Shown here piece after piece: positions 1 through 11,598 of a stretch of 64,000 nt of DNA. The notes under the pieces were generated by a model, which ran no database searches, was not told where the DNA came from, and was given only the letters and a program-made list of their open reading frames with translations. Made by a program: the position numbers and the translations under genes. Numbering within the stretch: the first letter of the stretch is position 1; every line of letters starts with the position of its first letter. The DNA is from Pogona vitticeps (taxonomy: Eukaryota; Chordata; Lepidosauria; Squamata; Agamidae), in contig NC_135783.1 of the NCBI RefSeq assembly GCF_051106095.1, positions 65,762,447 through 65,826,446 on the forward strand, in the 5' to 3' direction.

Positions 1-1795
1 GCAAGAATATCATGGGGAATTTTGTCAAAGGCCTTACTGAAATCAAGATATGCTACATCCACAGCATTCCCTTCATCTATCAAGCCTGTAACTCTGTCAA
101 AAAAAGAGATCAGATTAGTCTGGCATGACTTGCTTTTGAGAAACGCGTGTTGACTTTTAGTGATGACAGCATTGCTTTCCAAGTAATAACAAACTGTCTA
201 ATGATCTGCTCTAGAATTTTTCTGGCAATTGATGTCAGGCTGATTGGGCGATAATTATTTGGGTCTTCTTTTTTTCCATTTTTTGAAGATAGGGACAACA
301 TTTGCCCTCCTTTAGTCTGTGGGGACTCCTCCTCTTCTCCAAGAATTTTCAAATATTATTGCTAATGATTCTGAAATTACTTCTGCCAGTTCTTTTAATA
401 TCCTTAGATGTAATACATCTGGCCCTGAAGACTTGAATTCATTTAGAGCAGTGGTCCCCAACCTTGGGCCTCCAGATGTTCTTGGACTACACCTCCCAGA
501 AGCCTTCACAACCACCTCTGCTGGCGAGGATTTCTGGGAGTTGAAGTCCAAGAACATCTGGAGGCCCAAGGTTGGGGACCACTGATTTAGAGTATCCAGG
601 TGTTCCTGTACTATTCACTACCTATTTGCGCTGCTTTTCCTCCATGACATCACCTGCTTTTCACCCCTCAGGTTGAGCACTATTTTCCTTTTTGGAGAAA
701 ACTGAGGCAAAGAAGGCGTTGAGAAGTTCAGCCTTTTCTCTGTCCTCTGTTAGTAGTTGGCCATCTTCTCCACACAGCAACCCTATCATTTCCTTGTTTT
801 TCCTTTTGCTGTGGGTATAACTAAAAAACCCCTTTTTATTGTTTTTAATCTGTCTTGCAAGCCCAAGTTCATTCTGCACTTTTGCTTTTCTTACCTTCCC
901 CCTATGTATACTGGCAATTTGCTTGTATTCCTCTTTGGTGTTTTCCCCATTTTTCGATTTCTTGCACATGTTTTTTTAACATAGTTCAGTTGAAAGTTCT
1001 TTAGTCAACCATTCCAGTATTCTTTAGACATCTCAAGTTTTTCCTTCTTATTGGAAAAAATTTAGATTCTGCCTTTATTATCTCTCTTTTAAGAAATTCC
1101 CATCCATCCTGAACTCCCTTTCAGTATCTTTGTTCATGGAATTACAGCCAGTAATTCCCTAAGTTTACTGAAATTGGCCTTCTTAAAATCTAGAACACGT
1201 CTGGCTGCTCTTGGCTTCTCTTTCCCACTGTATAACAAATTCCAAGAGAGCGTGGTCACTCCCACCTAAGAATCCCACCACTTCGACCCCATTAACAAGG
1301 TTAAGATCAGATCTAAAATAGCTAATCTCCTTGTTGCCTCTTCCACCTTCTGGACCATGAAATTGTCTGGAAGGCAAGTGAGGAATTTGCTGGACCTTAT
1401 GTTCTTGGCAGAGTTTGACTGCCAATATATATCGTTATAGTTGAACTCTCCCATTACTATTGCATCTCTCCCTTTTGAATGTGTGGCCATCTGCTCCAGG
1501 AAGACATCATATAACTTCAAGGGCTGGCTTGGGGGTCTGTAGTATACCCCCACAATGGCATCCCAAGTTGTTCCTGGCGGCACCATCTGTGAAGCCAGTT
1601 GTTCACCTCCGTTATTTTTCTCTCCCTTCGTGGGCCATGTCCTTCAACAGGGAGGAGAGATGAGATGACAATCTGCGCACCCAGGTCCTTCAGCTTCCTA
1701 CCCATATCCTCATAATCCTTTGTGATGTCCTGAAAGCTATACCTCGTAGTGTCATTATAGCCTGCATTGAGCTGGGATAAATTGGTGGGATTCAT
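1..1795 (-). mobile_element. CR1 LINE, internal part, cut by window edge
   Basis: A CR1-clade non-LTR retrotransposon reads right to left. About 1795-1590 encodes an ORF1 esterase-like piece (GYNDTTRYSF, then VISSLLPVEGHGPRRERKI). About 1586-1190 encodes endonuclease (VGVYYRPP, GEFN where GDFN is usual, later GGSDHALLEF). About 970-660 is the linker, and 570-1 is reverse transcriptase (NYRPISLTSIARKILEQII, then YLDFSKAFDKIPHDIL near the left edge). The catalytic YADD block and the 3' tail lie outside the window. ORF1 and endonuclease are joined near 1590 without the normal ORF1 end and endonuclease N terminus, so there is an internal deletion. Frames are broken many times and a hAT MITE sits at 449-584, so this is an inactive copy. 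Clade assignment rests on motif recognition. Confidence 0.85.
449..584. mobile_element. hAT MITE, 136 bp, perfect 40-bp TIRs
   Basis: The element begins CAGTGGTCCCCAACCTTGGG and ends with the exact reverse complement; the inverted repeats are 40 bp with no mismatch, around a 56-bp centre. It is flanked by the 8-bp direct repeat ATTTAGAG (441-448 and 585-592), the target-site size of hAT transposons. It has no coding capacity, so it is non-autonomous. It interrupts the CR1 copy and is therefore younger than it. A second copy in the opposite orientation is at 23677-23812. Confidence 0.92.
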
Positions 1796-1862
1796 ACAAA
1801 AACTGATTCAGGCCCTGGTCACATGAGGGAAATGTTTTCTAGTTCTTTTGTTTTCCAGTTTT

Positions 1863-4567
1863 CTAGTTCCTCTAACCCTCTCCTGCCCTCCAGGCTATGC
1901 AGTCCAGCACCAGGGCAGACTGGAGGGGCGGGGGGGAGTCACCATTGTTTATAGAAAATCTTTAGAGGTTACAAGGCGCTCCTCGGTTGTGAAGCCAGGT
2001 TTGGAGGCCCTTCATGTGCAAACTGGGGCCAGGGATGGTATTGGGATCTTGCTGGGTTACCGCGCTCCCCGCAATCCAGCCACCTCCCTACCGGAGTTGG
2101 GGGACTTCGTCTCCGCGGCACTGTTGGAGTCCCCAAGACTTTTGGTCCTGGGAGACTTCAACATCCATGAGGAGGCGGAGGTATCTGGTCCAGCTCTTGA
2201 GTTCTTGGAAACCATGGCAATCTTGAACTTGTCCCAACATGTTAACGGTCCCACACACATGGGCGGCCATATGCTTGACCTGGTATTCTCTATTGAGTGT
2301 AGTGAGCGTGGTCTGATGGTGACTGACCTCGTGTCAGTCTCCTTGTCATGGTCAGACCATCACCTGATAAAATGTAACCTCACAATGGAGCTCCCTCCCT
2401 GCAGGGAGCAGGGACCTATTTTAATGGTCCGCCCTCGAAGGTTACTGGATCCTATGAGATTCCAGGATACCATGAGAGGGATTCCAGCAGCACCGTCTGG
2501 CGCTCCTGTCGAAGCTCTGATGGACGGCTGGTTCTCCGCCGCTACTGTGGCTGTTGACACAATCGCACCCAAACACCCTCTCAGGAGCAGAGCTCGGCCA
2601 GGACCCTGGTATACCCAGGATCTACGAGCAATGAAGCGAATAAGGAGACGGCTAGAGTGCATTTGGAGAAGAAAACCGATGGATTATAATAAGATAGCTG
2701 TCAGGATCGCAACTAACCGTTACCTGGCCAAGGTAAAGGCTGCTAGAAGATCTTACATCGCTGACCGGATAAGCGATGCTTCTAATCAGCAGGCGGAACT
2801 CTTCCGTAGAGTTTGTGATCTATCCGGAATTGGTCTGGGTGAAGGGCCTCCCCCTAGTCTTTCACCTGACCAATTTGCAGCATTTTTAAAATCCAAAGTG
2901 GAGGCCATCCGCCGTGACCTTTCTCCTTTTTTAAATACAATGGATCTAGCAGAGATGTCCAGCACTCCACCTTGCCCGGTAATTCTTGACTCCTTTCAGC
3001 CTGTAACACTGGATTTGATAAACAAGGTGCTTGATCACTGTCTGGCCACCACCTCCTCTCTCGACCCTTGCCCGGCCTGGCTAATCAAAACAGCCAGGCC
3101 TGTAACAACAGAATGGGCCACTGCAATAATTAATGGGTCTCTCCAGGAGGGCAAGGTTCCCCTTGCCCTCAAGGAGACACTCATTAGGCCCATTAGGAAG
3201 AAACCAAATTTGGCGACGGATGACATTGGAAATTATAGGCCCGCCGCCAATGTTTCTTTCCTTAGCAAGGTGGTTGAGAGGGTGGTCGCAGATCAGCTCC
3301 AGGCGCTTCTGGACGAAACCAACACTCTGGACCCATTCCAGTCGGGCTTCAGGCCGCGCTATGGTACTGAAAATGCACTGGTTGCACTGATGGATGACCT
3401 GTTGAGGGAGGCCGATGGGGGCAATATGTCCTTGTTGGTCCTCCTTGAAATCTCAGCGGCCTTTGATACCATTGACCATGGTATCCTCCTGGGGAGGCTC
3501 TCTGAGTTAGGAATAGGTGGCCTAGCGCTTGCTTGGCTCTGTTCCTTCTTGGAGGACCGGCCCCAGAGAGTACAGCTTGGAGAGAGGGTCTCGGCCCCGT
3601 GGAACCTCAATTATGGGGTCCCACAGGGGTCGATCATCTCTCCAATGCTGTTTAACATCTATATGAGGCCACTGGGGGGGTCATCAGGGGGTGTGGAGCC
3701 TCGTGTCACCAGTATGCTGATGACACACATCTCTACATCTCCTTCTCATCTACCTCAGTGGATGCCATTCTGTCCCTTCAGCGCTGCCTGGAGACTGTAC
3801 TGAAATGGATGCAGTCGAATGGATTGAGGCTGAACCCGGACAAGACAGAGGTCTTGAGGGTGGGTGGTCCTTCCGTCAGCGGTATAGGTAACTCCCTTTC
3901 TTTCAGGGGGACGACCCTTGCCACAAAGAATGAGGTCCGCAGCTTGGGGGTACATCTGGACCTGGCGCTAACCATGAAAACCCAGGTGGCATCCGTGGTC
4001 CACTCCACCTATTTTCATCTATGGCGGATTGCCCAGCTGCGTCCATATCTTGATCGGGGGGCCCTCACTACTCTAGTACATGAGCTCGTAATCTCGAGAT
4101 TAGACCATTATAACGCACTCTACATGGGGCTGCCTTTGAAGCTGGCGCGGAAACTTCAGATGGTCCAGAATGCGGCAGCCAGGCTCCTTAGTGGGGTGAG
4201 AAAACACCAACATATCTCCCCCACCCTGGCTGCTCTGCACTGGTTGCCCGTCCATTTCCGCGTTTACTTCAAAGTGCTAATGATCACTTATAAAGCCCTA
4301 AACGGTTTTGGACCTCAATATTTGGCAGATGGTCTTCTTCCACCCAGATCTACCCGAATCACCCGTCATCGCCAACAGGGACGGCTGAGGGGTCTGACGC
4401 CGAGAGAGGCTGGGAAGGAAAAAACTAGAAACTGGGCCTTCTCGGCGGTGGCCCCTCGGCTGTGGAATGCCCTCCCAAAAGAAATTCGGCCGGCAGCCTC
4501 ACTGGGTGTTTTTAAAAGCCAGTTAAAAACTTGGCTATTTAAGCAGGCCTTCCCTCCAGTCAGCTAA
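1863..4567 (+). pseudogene. L2 ORF2: endonuclease-reverse transcriptase
   Basis: The product would nick target DNA and copy LINE RNA there. Endonuclease landmarks are LLVLGDFNIH near 2140 and SWSDHHLIKC near 2345. Reverse transcriptase landmarks are DDIGNYRPAANVSFLSKVVE near 3220, QSGFRPRYGT near 3340, ISAAFDTIDHGILL near 3450 and GVPQGSIISPMLFNIYM near 3620. The catalytic YADD follows at 3710-3725. The C-terminal domain with LVISRLDHYNALYMGLP and VQNAAARLL ends at TAA 4565-4567. Upstream and downstream parts lie in different frames; the shift maps to the G run 3674-3680, where one G appears lost compared with the minus-strand copy. The start is missing through truncation, so the first ATG (1848) is fortuitous flanking sequence. 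Catalytic residues are kept, but the protein cannot be made whole. Confidence 0.88.
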
Positions 4568-4767
4568 GCCTTTTTTTTCTCCTCCTCTTTTCTTATTCTA
4601 TCCCATCTTGGTACTCTTTTCTTATATTAATTGCCTTAATTAATATTGTAACTGTATTTTTACATTTTTTTATATTGATCTATTTTATGCTGTCAGCCGC
4701 CCCGAGTAGACGTGGTCTAGAAGGGCAGGGTATAAATTTAAGAAATAAATAAATAAATAAATAAATT
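1863..4767 (+). mobile_element. L2-clade LINE, 5'-truncated, nearly intact
   Basis: This is a 2.9-kb L2-type non-LTR retrotransposon. Relative to the copy at 36071-39310 it lacks the first part of the endonuclease (the LNLVLLNARSVSNK region), so it is 5'-truncated or arose by incomplete reverse transcription. The 3' UTR (4568-4738) ends in the family signature CAGCCGCCCCGAGTAGACGT followed by (AAAT)n at 4739-4767. It is the best-preserved LINE in the window, with one clear frame break in about 2.7 kb of coding sequence, so it is probably the youngest. It lies between the 5' side of the CR1 and single-copy DNA. No target-site duplication is evident, which is common for L2. Confidence 0.9.
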
Positions 4768-5010
4768 TTGATACTTTCCATACGTCTGTTGTACTGAATC
4801 ATGGTCACATGGTTTATATCCCAGGATGAACATCCCAAGAACTTTTAGTGATACCAATTTATTTCCTCCTATTTTAATCACCATGGCCAGCTACACCATG
4901 ATACAAGTTAATTTTCACTCTTGTTTCAAGGGGCAATTTAGCCCCTTGTTTTATATAAATGTATGTTTTTAAAAATGTATTTATTGATACATCAATATAT
5001 CAGGAACAAG
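4768..5010. other. AT-rich spacer
   Basis: No coding or repeat signal recognised, apart from an AT-rich stretch near 4950-5000 holding a 7-bp-arm palindrome (TATTGAT/ATCAATA). Confidence 0.4.
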
Positions 5011-5231
5011 GTTCCCTCTAAGGTGTGTGACTGTGCGAGCATGCGTGACTCTGCCCCCTGCTGCACAGTTTTCCTCCTCCCCCGTGCACCCACAGTGATA
5101 ATTTCCAGCCCCTTTCATTCTAGTTGCAATGAAACCCAATGCAGGGGAGGTGGACTCACACGCAGGGCAGGGCAGACTTGGACATGGCAGGTATGGTGCC
5201 CGCCCAGCGGTGCTGAAAATTAGAGGGAATG
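5011..5231. mobile_element. candidate MITE, short TIRs
   Basis: TTCCCTCTAA at 5012-5021 is mirrored by TTAGAGGGAA at 5220-5229, bounding a GC-richer 220-bp block inside AT-rich DNA. The inner sequences are not obviously complementary and I see no clear target-site duplication. A non-autonomous DNA transposon is the best guess. Confidence 0.35.
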
Positions 5232-5234
5232 TTG

Positions 5235-6185
5235 ATTGGGAAGTGCTTTCTGTTTAGCAAAGTGTCCTCTGTTGCACTCGCTGCTTCTGCAAGAAATGCA
5301 TGGCACATAATGGACATGCCATGTGGCAGTACTGGTGATCACACAGGCACACACCAGTAATATTGGCATACCAAGGGATCAATGTATCTTCACATAGAAA
5401 TAATAATAATAAAATAACTTGCCAATATAATGGTGGCAGTCCCCTGGTGACCTGCTTTTACCAGTGAATCAATGTATTGGGCCCGAAAGACCCCTTATAT
5501 TTGCACTGCAGTAATGGTAGCCACCTTCCTGGCTTTGATTCTCAGAAGAAGTGGGACATATAGTGTGCACACAGGCAATCCTGGTAAGGAATGAACAGGT
5601 ACAACAAAGGTACAAAATAACACAGTTCTCCTGGCTATGGGGAGATGTTCCTCAGTTACACCATTGGTTGGGAAAATGTCTCAACCTTCTCTGTGTGTTG
5701 TGTGACCAGAAAAAAAGAGAAACAGACTAACTGGGGTATAACTAGAGAACATTTCCCTTATGTGACCAGGGCCTCAGCATCTTAAAATCAGTCCTGAACT
5801 AGAGAGCTCTTCAAAAGGAAGATTCTCTTCTACATTGATGGTTTCCCTCTCCAATACAGGGCAGGTAGCTATCCTAGGTTTCAGCTTAGTCTGAAGGAAG
5901 ACAATCTTTTACATGGAAGACAGAGTCCTCCACTGAGATAAGAACCTTGCTTGGCCCAGTTTCTTGGCTATGTGTGAAAAACTGAGTGGATATTAAAGGC
6001 AGACTGAGCTAATCAGAAGGAGCTTATCAGAAGGCATGGCCTGTGTGTATGACATTGTCAATGAAGTGGTAGTAGTACAGTGCATTCCTGCTTGCTTCTT
6101 CATGCATTCAAGATCCATAGGTACGACATAGTTGAAAGAGGGTATAGATATAGAGTAAGCTTCTTCCCTTACTTTTTTCTGTGGA
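5235..6185. other. single-copy DNA, no gene seen
   Basis: Apart from the right inverted repeat at 5739-5776 and a short (AAT)n near 5400, I see no ORF with family similarity, no splice-framed exon and no recognised repeat. Confidence 0.4.
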
Positions 6186-6189
6186 AAAA

Positions 6190-6480
6190 TTAGAGGCACA
6201 TTTGCAAGAACTAAATGGATTGGGTCCAAGCTGTCTCAAGGACCTTATCTTCTTATATGAGCCTGCCCAGGTGTTCAGATCATCTGGGGAGGCCTTTCTC
6301 TTGGTCCCATCACCTTCAGAGGTGGGCACCTGAGAGAGGGTCTTCTCTGTCACTGCTCCCAGTTTCTGGACCTCCCTCTCACTGGAGTCCAGGCTGGCCC
6401 CATTGTTTCTGTCCTTCCACAAGCAAACAAAAAACTCTCCCTTCAGGCAGACTTTCCCTTAGTAACTGGATATCTGAGCA
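6190..6480 (+). mobile_element. old L2-like LINE 3' fragment
   Basis: Broken frames resemble the end of an L2-type ORF2: LKDL, then a stretch like ERVFSVTAPSFWTSLSLESR, then SPFRQTFP, corresponding to the AFSAVAPRLWNALP...KTWLFKQAFP end of the L2 at 1863-4767. The sequence after it (6480-6600) is a T-rich 3' UTR-like segment. It is heavily diverged; exact clade within CR1/L2 is uncertain. Confidence 0.55.
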
Positions 6481-6600
6481 GAGATTTTTTTTAATGGATT
6501 GCTGTGCCTTGTTGCTTTTAAATATGTTTTTAGTATTGATTTTGTTTACCATTTTAAATATAGTATTTGTTTAATTTTTTAAAAAATATTTGTATACTTA

Positions 6601-8970
6601 CTGCTTGTCTGTCTCTCTCTGTGGTGTGTGTGCGTTTCACAAATGAAAAAAAACCTAGTTTTATAGAGGTGTTTTAGTACAATTTGCAGAAAAAAAATGA
6701 AGGAAAAAACACTTATTTTGTTCTTGCACTGGAGATCAGGAGTCCTTGGGCTTGAACATGCCTTGCAGAGAGGTGTCTCATCATGTCAGGAAAGCCTAAA
6801 TTTGACACGAACAAGAAATTTAGCAAGTATTCCTCACAGCTCTATTTTCCGTGTCAGAGATTCTCATAGATATTCTGTATACTTGTTGAATTTGACTGTC
6901 GTTTCCTATCTGAAGTTCTTTTCTAGGGCTCAGCTAGAAATGAGACTTTTGTAATTGGCTTATGCAGTATTTGTGTGTGGGAAAGTATTTCATTATGCGG
7001 TTTCATTAAACCTCAGCAGTGTAGCACTTCAGGTTTTACCTACTGCATTTCATCCTCCACAATCCCGTTTATGAGGCCTGCTGTATAGCATTGCACAAAA
7101 GGCTCTCTGAGCTTCACGTTAATTTAGATTTTTGTACAGCTACACTTGACTGTGAATTGCGAAGGACTCAATTTCCCACCTTTTCTTTCAGTGAGTAATA
7201 CATTGCTTGGCAAGCAGTTCTACCAGTTTTGATGAAACCAGTGCTCAGGATGTACTGCATTATCTTCAAATAAAGGTAGGGGAAGCAATTGGCACTCCTT
7301 CTGAGGAAGCAGTTGGCTGTTCTTCTGAACAAGCTGCTCTGGTGGTACCTTGTTAAAATGGGCAGCTAGTGAGTAACCAAATGAATATGCACCAACCATT
7401 TGTCAAGTAGTTGAATTTGTTTCCACATGTCAGTGTCTACTGAGGGCAGCATTTCGTCGCAGGAAGGGTTAATCAGAGGCACTAATGAGGTACTTTTCTG
7501 AATTGAGGGAAAGTGCCCATTTGCTTTGGTACTTGGGGAATTGTCTGTATAGAAATATTATCCTTCTCATGCCTTGTGCTTTTCTGTAGGGCTTTTCCTC
7601 CTCACTCAAAGCACTTGACATTGACTTCAGAATCCTTACCTGTAAGATGCAATCCTTACCCTGTAAGATGGAAAGGCATTACTGCTGTAATAGTAACGCT
7701 ATAAAAAAATAACCGAGGAGGCCACTATTTTTAGTTTTAGTACAGTATTTAGTTTTTCATCTGCTTCTCTTTACAAGGTATAACCTTAAAAGCTAACATT
7801 ATGGGTTGAACCCAATTGTATCCTTCCATTTCCAGAAGGGCTTTTGAACTGATGGAGGTCTTTGTTCACAGAAGAGAAGGGGCAGTCTTTGGCACTTCCT
7901 CCTGCTCTGTGCAGCCCACTGCATTTGCTGAACATCTGCTCCAGAAGATCTGGAGATCCACTGGAATTCCACAATATGGTAAAGAGATTGCAGGGAGAAA
8001 GGGAATGAGAAGAAACACCCCTTCTCTTCCACTATGAGAAAGACTTTCATAAAATTAAACATTCTTTTGCAAATACATGGACCCCTTCTCCCTGTGAAAG
8101 GGTGAAATTTCATGTATAGCTTGCCATACTATGCACCACTGAGTCACTTCTAACCTACAGTACAGTGACCCTAATAGGTTTTTGGGGGTATGCAAGATGT
8201 TCAGAGAGACATTTTCCATTGCCATGACTGAGCAAATTTCCATGGCTAAGTGGGGAGTGATCCCTGGTCTCCTGTACCCTATCAGAAACCTGGAAATAAC
8301 TAATTGCAAATTATAGGTCACTTACAATGAATTATTTTTTGCAATAATTAAGGCATAACTAAGTTACAATATGACAGTCATGCCACAAGGAATAGTGTCA
8401 TGCCTGTGGTGCAACTATTGTTGTTTTTAGCTTTTCTTAAAAATATATATATAAATATAAGAATTATGTGGCTTCATTGTTCAGGTGTGGTGTGTACTAC
8501 TGGCTAGTGGTTTCTAACATTCTGTTATTTCTAAAAACATGTCTGAAAGTAACTATAATTTTTAATATTAGAAATAAGAAACTTTTATTTTTTTAAAAAA
8601 ATTATAATGATAACTATTAGAAGAGGGCTTAGAAGTCTAACAGCAGATAATTACTTTGTGCAGTAACTATTCATGTCCTGGATAGATATTCTATTTAATT
8701 AAAAAAGAATACAACCCAAGGATTAATGTTATAAAAACAGCTAGATAGCAGCATCAAGAGATTCTAGTCAAGTGGTTGCTGAAATAAGTGGGTCTTAACT
8801 GTTCTGAGGCAAGTATACAATCATACGGCCAGGTGGATGTTCACTGAGAGGGCCAGTTCAGTGAATAAAGTGGTTCACTGAGACTTGATAGATCTAGTCC
8901 AACCTCCCATCCAAGTTTCTTATGAGTCAGCTATGAAACTTACAGAGACTTGAGCAATCCTTTGGACACC
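6601..8970. other. single-copy DNA, no gene seen
   Basis: AT-rich sequence with short (TCTG)n and (TG)n runs near 6605-6630. No open frame here shows a known domain or a codon pattern unlike chance, and I recognise no repeat family. Confidence 0.4.
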
Positions 8971-8974
8971 TGGT

Positions 8975-9090
8975 GGTTGTGAGGTGATTGTGATCCATCT
9001 GGTGGTTGTGAGGATAACATGTGGAGGGAAAGAGTTCTATACACTGCTTTGAGTTCACTGGATGAAAGATGAGATTTAAATGTAACAAAA
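8975..9090 (+). mobile_element. LINE/SINE 3' tail fragment
   Basis: The segment GGTGGTTGTGAGGATAACAT, followed by text ending GATGAGATTTAAATGTAACA, matches the general form of the L2-related tails common in reptile genomes (GTTGTGAGGATAAAATG ... GGATATAAATG). Only the tail is recognisable. Confidence 0.45.
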
Positions 9091-9289
9091 AGATAAACTG
9101 CATCATCTGGACTGCACTACAGGTCAGACCCCACATTGAATATGGGAAAGTGATGAGACACAGAGCCTCAGATGATCATGTTACTGGGCAAGCAGATTCT
9201 AACACTTTGCACTGAGCCTGGAAACCAGATGGAAGCAATGAATTATTACTATTATCATCATTATCTGGGCTTTGGGAACAATATCAAGA

Positions 9290-9500
9290 AACTACACACA
9301 GTATTATAAGCAGTTGCAGATCTCAGAAATCACACCATCAGAGCTACAAAAAAGGGCAATCTTAGGAACAGCATATATACTGCGCTGAAATTTAACAGAT
9401 ACTTAGGTCTTTGGTTAAAATTTCTATCTGTTATATAATATCTGTTAATCTTTTTATCATTTTGATTGACCGTGTTTGGTATTATTGGATAATAATAATA
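9290..9500 (+). mobile_element. unresolved non-LTR 3' end
   Basis: A short frame reads ISEITPSELQKRAILGTAYI, which resembles the C-terminal segment of LINE ORFs I cannot assign to a clade. It is followed by a T-rich non-coding stretch and an (ATA)n tail near 9486-9500. Alternatively this is a chance frame in single-copy DNA. Confidence 0.35.
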
Positions 9501-9504
9501 ACAA

Positions 9505-9775
9505 TGATGTACTATTAGGTCATTTCTGACTTATGAGGACCCTTCACAGGGTTTTCTATCCATCAGGTAGTCAGAAGTGGTTTGGCAGTCTCTACTTCTG
9601 GTAGTGCTCTGGGAAACTTGTCCAAGGCCACACAATTGGCAGGACACATGACTGCACCAGTCACACATGCTCTGGATGATCTCAGATGACTCCACTCTAG
9701 GAAGGCATAGTGGGGATTTGAACATATGCCCCCCTGGTTCCTCACCCAGATACTCCAACCCACTGAGCTATATGT
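9505..9775 (-). mobile_element. tRNA-headed SINE with BovB-like tail
   Basis: Read on the minus strand, the element starts with a tRNA-like head (the CCCACTGAGCTATAT complement at 9755-9773) and ends with the BovB-type tail complementary to GTCATTTCTGACTTATGAGG (9519-9538). The order and the body are shared with the SINE at 20818-21053. The family resembles the squamate Squam1/Sauria type SINEs; the precise subfamily is not decided. Confidence 0.7.
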
Positions 9776-10879
9776 AAGAATGAAGCTGTTATAATATCAG
9801 AATGAATTGCTGTGATTTATAGGACCCGGTAAAAATTCAGTCAGGTAAGTAGAGATGTGTGATGGATTTGATCTTTACAAATTATGAGACAAGCTAACTT
9901 GACACTCAGGTCAATGCGGGGACAAACTTACTCATCCATTTCTTACATGTTCTGGAGCAATCCTCTGCTCAACTGAATACATGAACCAATGAGTAAATAT
10001 AAAATAAAAATGCATTTGAAAATTGTCATTTGGGAAAAGACATTTAGAAACACATTTTCATTTTTATGTGAGAAAACATAAGTATTCTCCTAGCTGGGAA
10101 AAATTGTGAAAGTCTTCCATGTTGGAGGACTTTTTTCCAAAACAAATTTGTGAAGATGGTTTTTGCACAAAGATGTTCTGTTTTGCACCGAAAGCACTTA
10201 TATTTTGTGCAACATTCTTGTTTTTGTGCAAGAATGTTTTCTTTGTGATTTTTTTTTTGCTATTGACAAAAAAAGCACAGCCCTTTTCATTGTCATGCAG
10301 AAGAGAAAACTCTCCTAGTATTTGCAAATTCTGTACCCTTTTCCAGCAAGAGTCAGAAAATCTGTGAATATCTATTACAGTCTGCAAAGCTTATTTTTGA
10401 GCCAGCCTCTGTGAAAAGCTGATGGGGCAGCTTACTCACATCTCACTTTAGGTTAGTAGCTGCCATGAACACAGCCCATACTTACCCAACGGATGGGAGG
10501 AATTCTATCTCCCAGAGCTGGGAAGCTCAAGAAAAGAACCTCCCACCCCCCCCCCCAAACATTCCCAGGCCTAGTGGCTTGCTTCCACTTTCCTTCACCG
10601 GGGAACTCTTTGGCATGTGAACCAAGTAGAAAGGTGATAGATATGCTGGATTATTTCTAAGAGAGAACTAAACTTTATTGCATCTTAAAAGAAAAGAGTG
10701 CAACACGTTCAAATAAAAGTTACTGCATGATAGAAAAATCACAGAGACTGGTCTCTGTGCACAAATTTTAAAATAGAAAAATGGTACAAGGAAACATACA
10801 TAGGCACTTCTGGATAATCAGGACAGCTGAATTTAATAATATTCTCTGATGTGACTAGCATATTGCGAGCCTAATTTTA
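9776..10879. other. single-copy AT-rich DNA
   Basis: No gene seen. Notable local structure: repeated TTTTGCAC/TTTGTGCA words at 10150-10230 and a perfect 10-bp inverted repeat AACATTCTTG/CAAGAATGTT at 10211-10220 and 10229-10238. TAGAGATG at about 9850 resembles the end of the TA-target MITEs, but I found no matching right end. Confidence 0.4.
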
Positions 10880-11395
10880 CTCAGAGTGATACTGTGATGT
10901 AGTACAGACCTGGGCAAACTGCGGCCCGAGGGCCTCATACAGACCGCAAGCTGCCACTGTCTGGCCCGTGGACAGTTTTGAACCTCAAAAGCATTTATAG
11001 CTTTTTGTCTAAAGTTGTTCAGTTGCTTATCTTTAACATACCGCAAAAATCCTCTTTAGTATTTGTGAAGATTAACAAGTTTAAAATAAAAACAATCATA
11101 ACATCACTGTTTCATTTTATTTTTAAGTAAAGTTGTTTCGGCCCCCAAACACAGTTCAGATTTTTCATGTGCCCCCCCCTATAGAAATTAATTGCCCACC
11201 CCTGGTGTAGTAGATGGCATCATGGTCTAGGACTCAAGGCGATGTGAGGTCAAATCCCTGCTTAGCCAGGGAAACTGGTCAAGGTGGCAAGAGATGGCAC
11301 TGATTAAACTATTCCTTAAATCTCTCAGCCCCCGAGAAAGCCCTAATAGAATCACTATAAGCCATTTCCAACTTGACAGCACATATGACAACAAT
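10880..11395 (+). mobile_element. tRNA-headed SINE interrupted by a hAT MITE
   Basis: A SINE head begins before 10904 and resumes at 11205. Then come a B-box-like GAGGTCAAATCCC near 11250 and the BovB-type end ATCACTATAAGCCATTTCCA, followed by ACTTGACAGCACATA near 11350-11385. The same plan is seen uninterrupted at 41930-42130. The 300-bp hAT element at 10905-11204 splits the head. The SINE is therefore older than that MITE. Confidence 0.7.
10905..11204. mobile_element. hAT MITE, 300 bp
   Basis: The ends are CAGACCTGGGCAAAC and GCCCACCCCTG, imperfect inverted repeats of the hAT type (CAG...CTG). They are flanked by 8-bp duplications ATGTAGTA (10897-10904) and GTGTAGTA (11205-11212), seven of eight identical. 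There is no coding capacity. The subterminal CTGCGGCCCGAGGGCC and the inner TTGTTTCGGCCCCC are typical of hAT non-autonomous families in amniotes. Confidence 0.85.
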
Positions 11396-11596
11396 TCTAC
11401 TGATAGCTTCTCATTTTTTCTCACCTCCTGATTTCCTGGGTTCAGCTTTCCCTCCAGGCCAGAGAGAGGGAGAAAGCTTCAAGAGAGACAAAGGGAGCTG
11501 TTCTGGTCATATAAAAGTGCCCCAATTAACCTGATTGGCTGACACCTCTTGAGTCAGCAGTAGCATCACTACTGACATCACAAACTATATAAGAGC
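11396..11596. other. unassigned spacer
   Basis: Contains a TATATAAGAG word just before the next element. No ORF or recognised repeat. Confidence 0.35.
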
Positions 11597-11598
11597 TA

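Larger units (their letters stand above)
1808..5776. mobile_element. possible DNA transposon split by an L2
   Basis: Positions 1808-1845 and 5739-5776 are inverted copies of each other with about 34 of 38 bases matching. The shared core reads ATGTGACCAGGGCC on the right and its complement on the left. They point inward like terminal inverted repeats. Between them lie a complete-tailed L2 (1863-4767) and about 1 kb of other sequence. The simplest reading is a roughly 1-kb non-autonomous DNA transposon that later received the L2. I could not find a convincing target-site duplication, so the superfamily is unknown and two independent copies of a short repeat remain possible. Confidence 0.4.

Noticed and set aside
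1848-1862. ATG at 1848 as the start of the L2 protein
   Set aside because: Comparison with the 36071-39310 copy shows L2 similarity beginning near 1863; the ATG is in flanking DNA.
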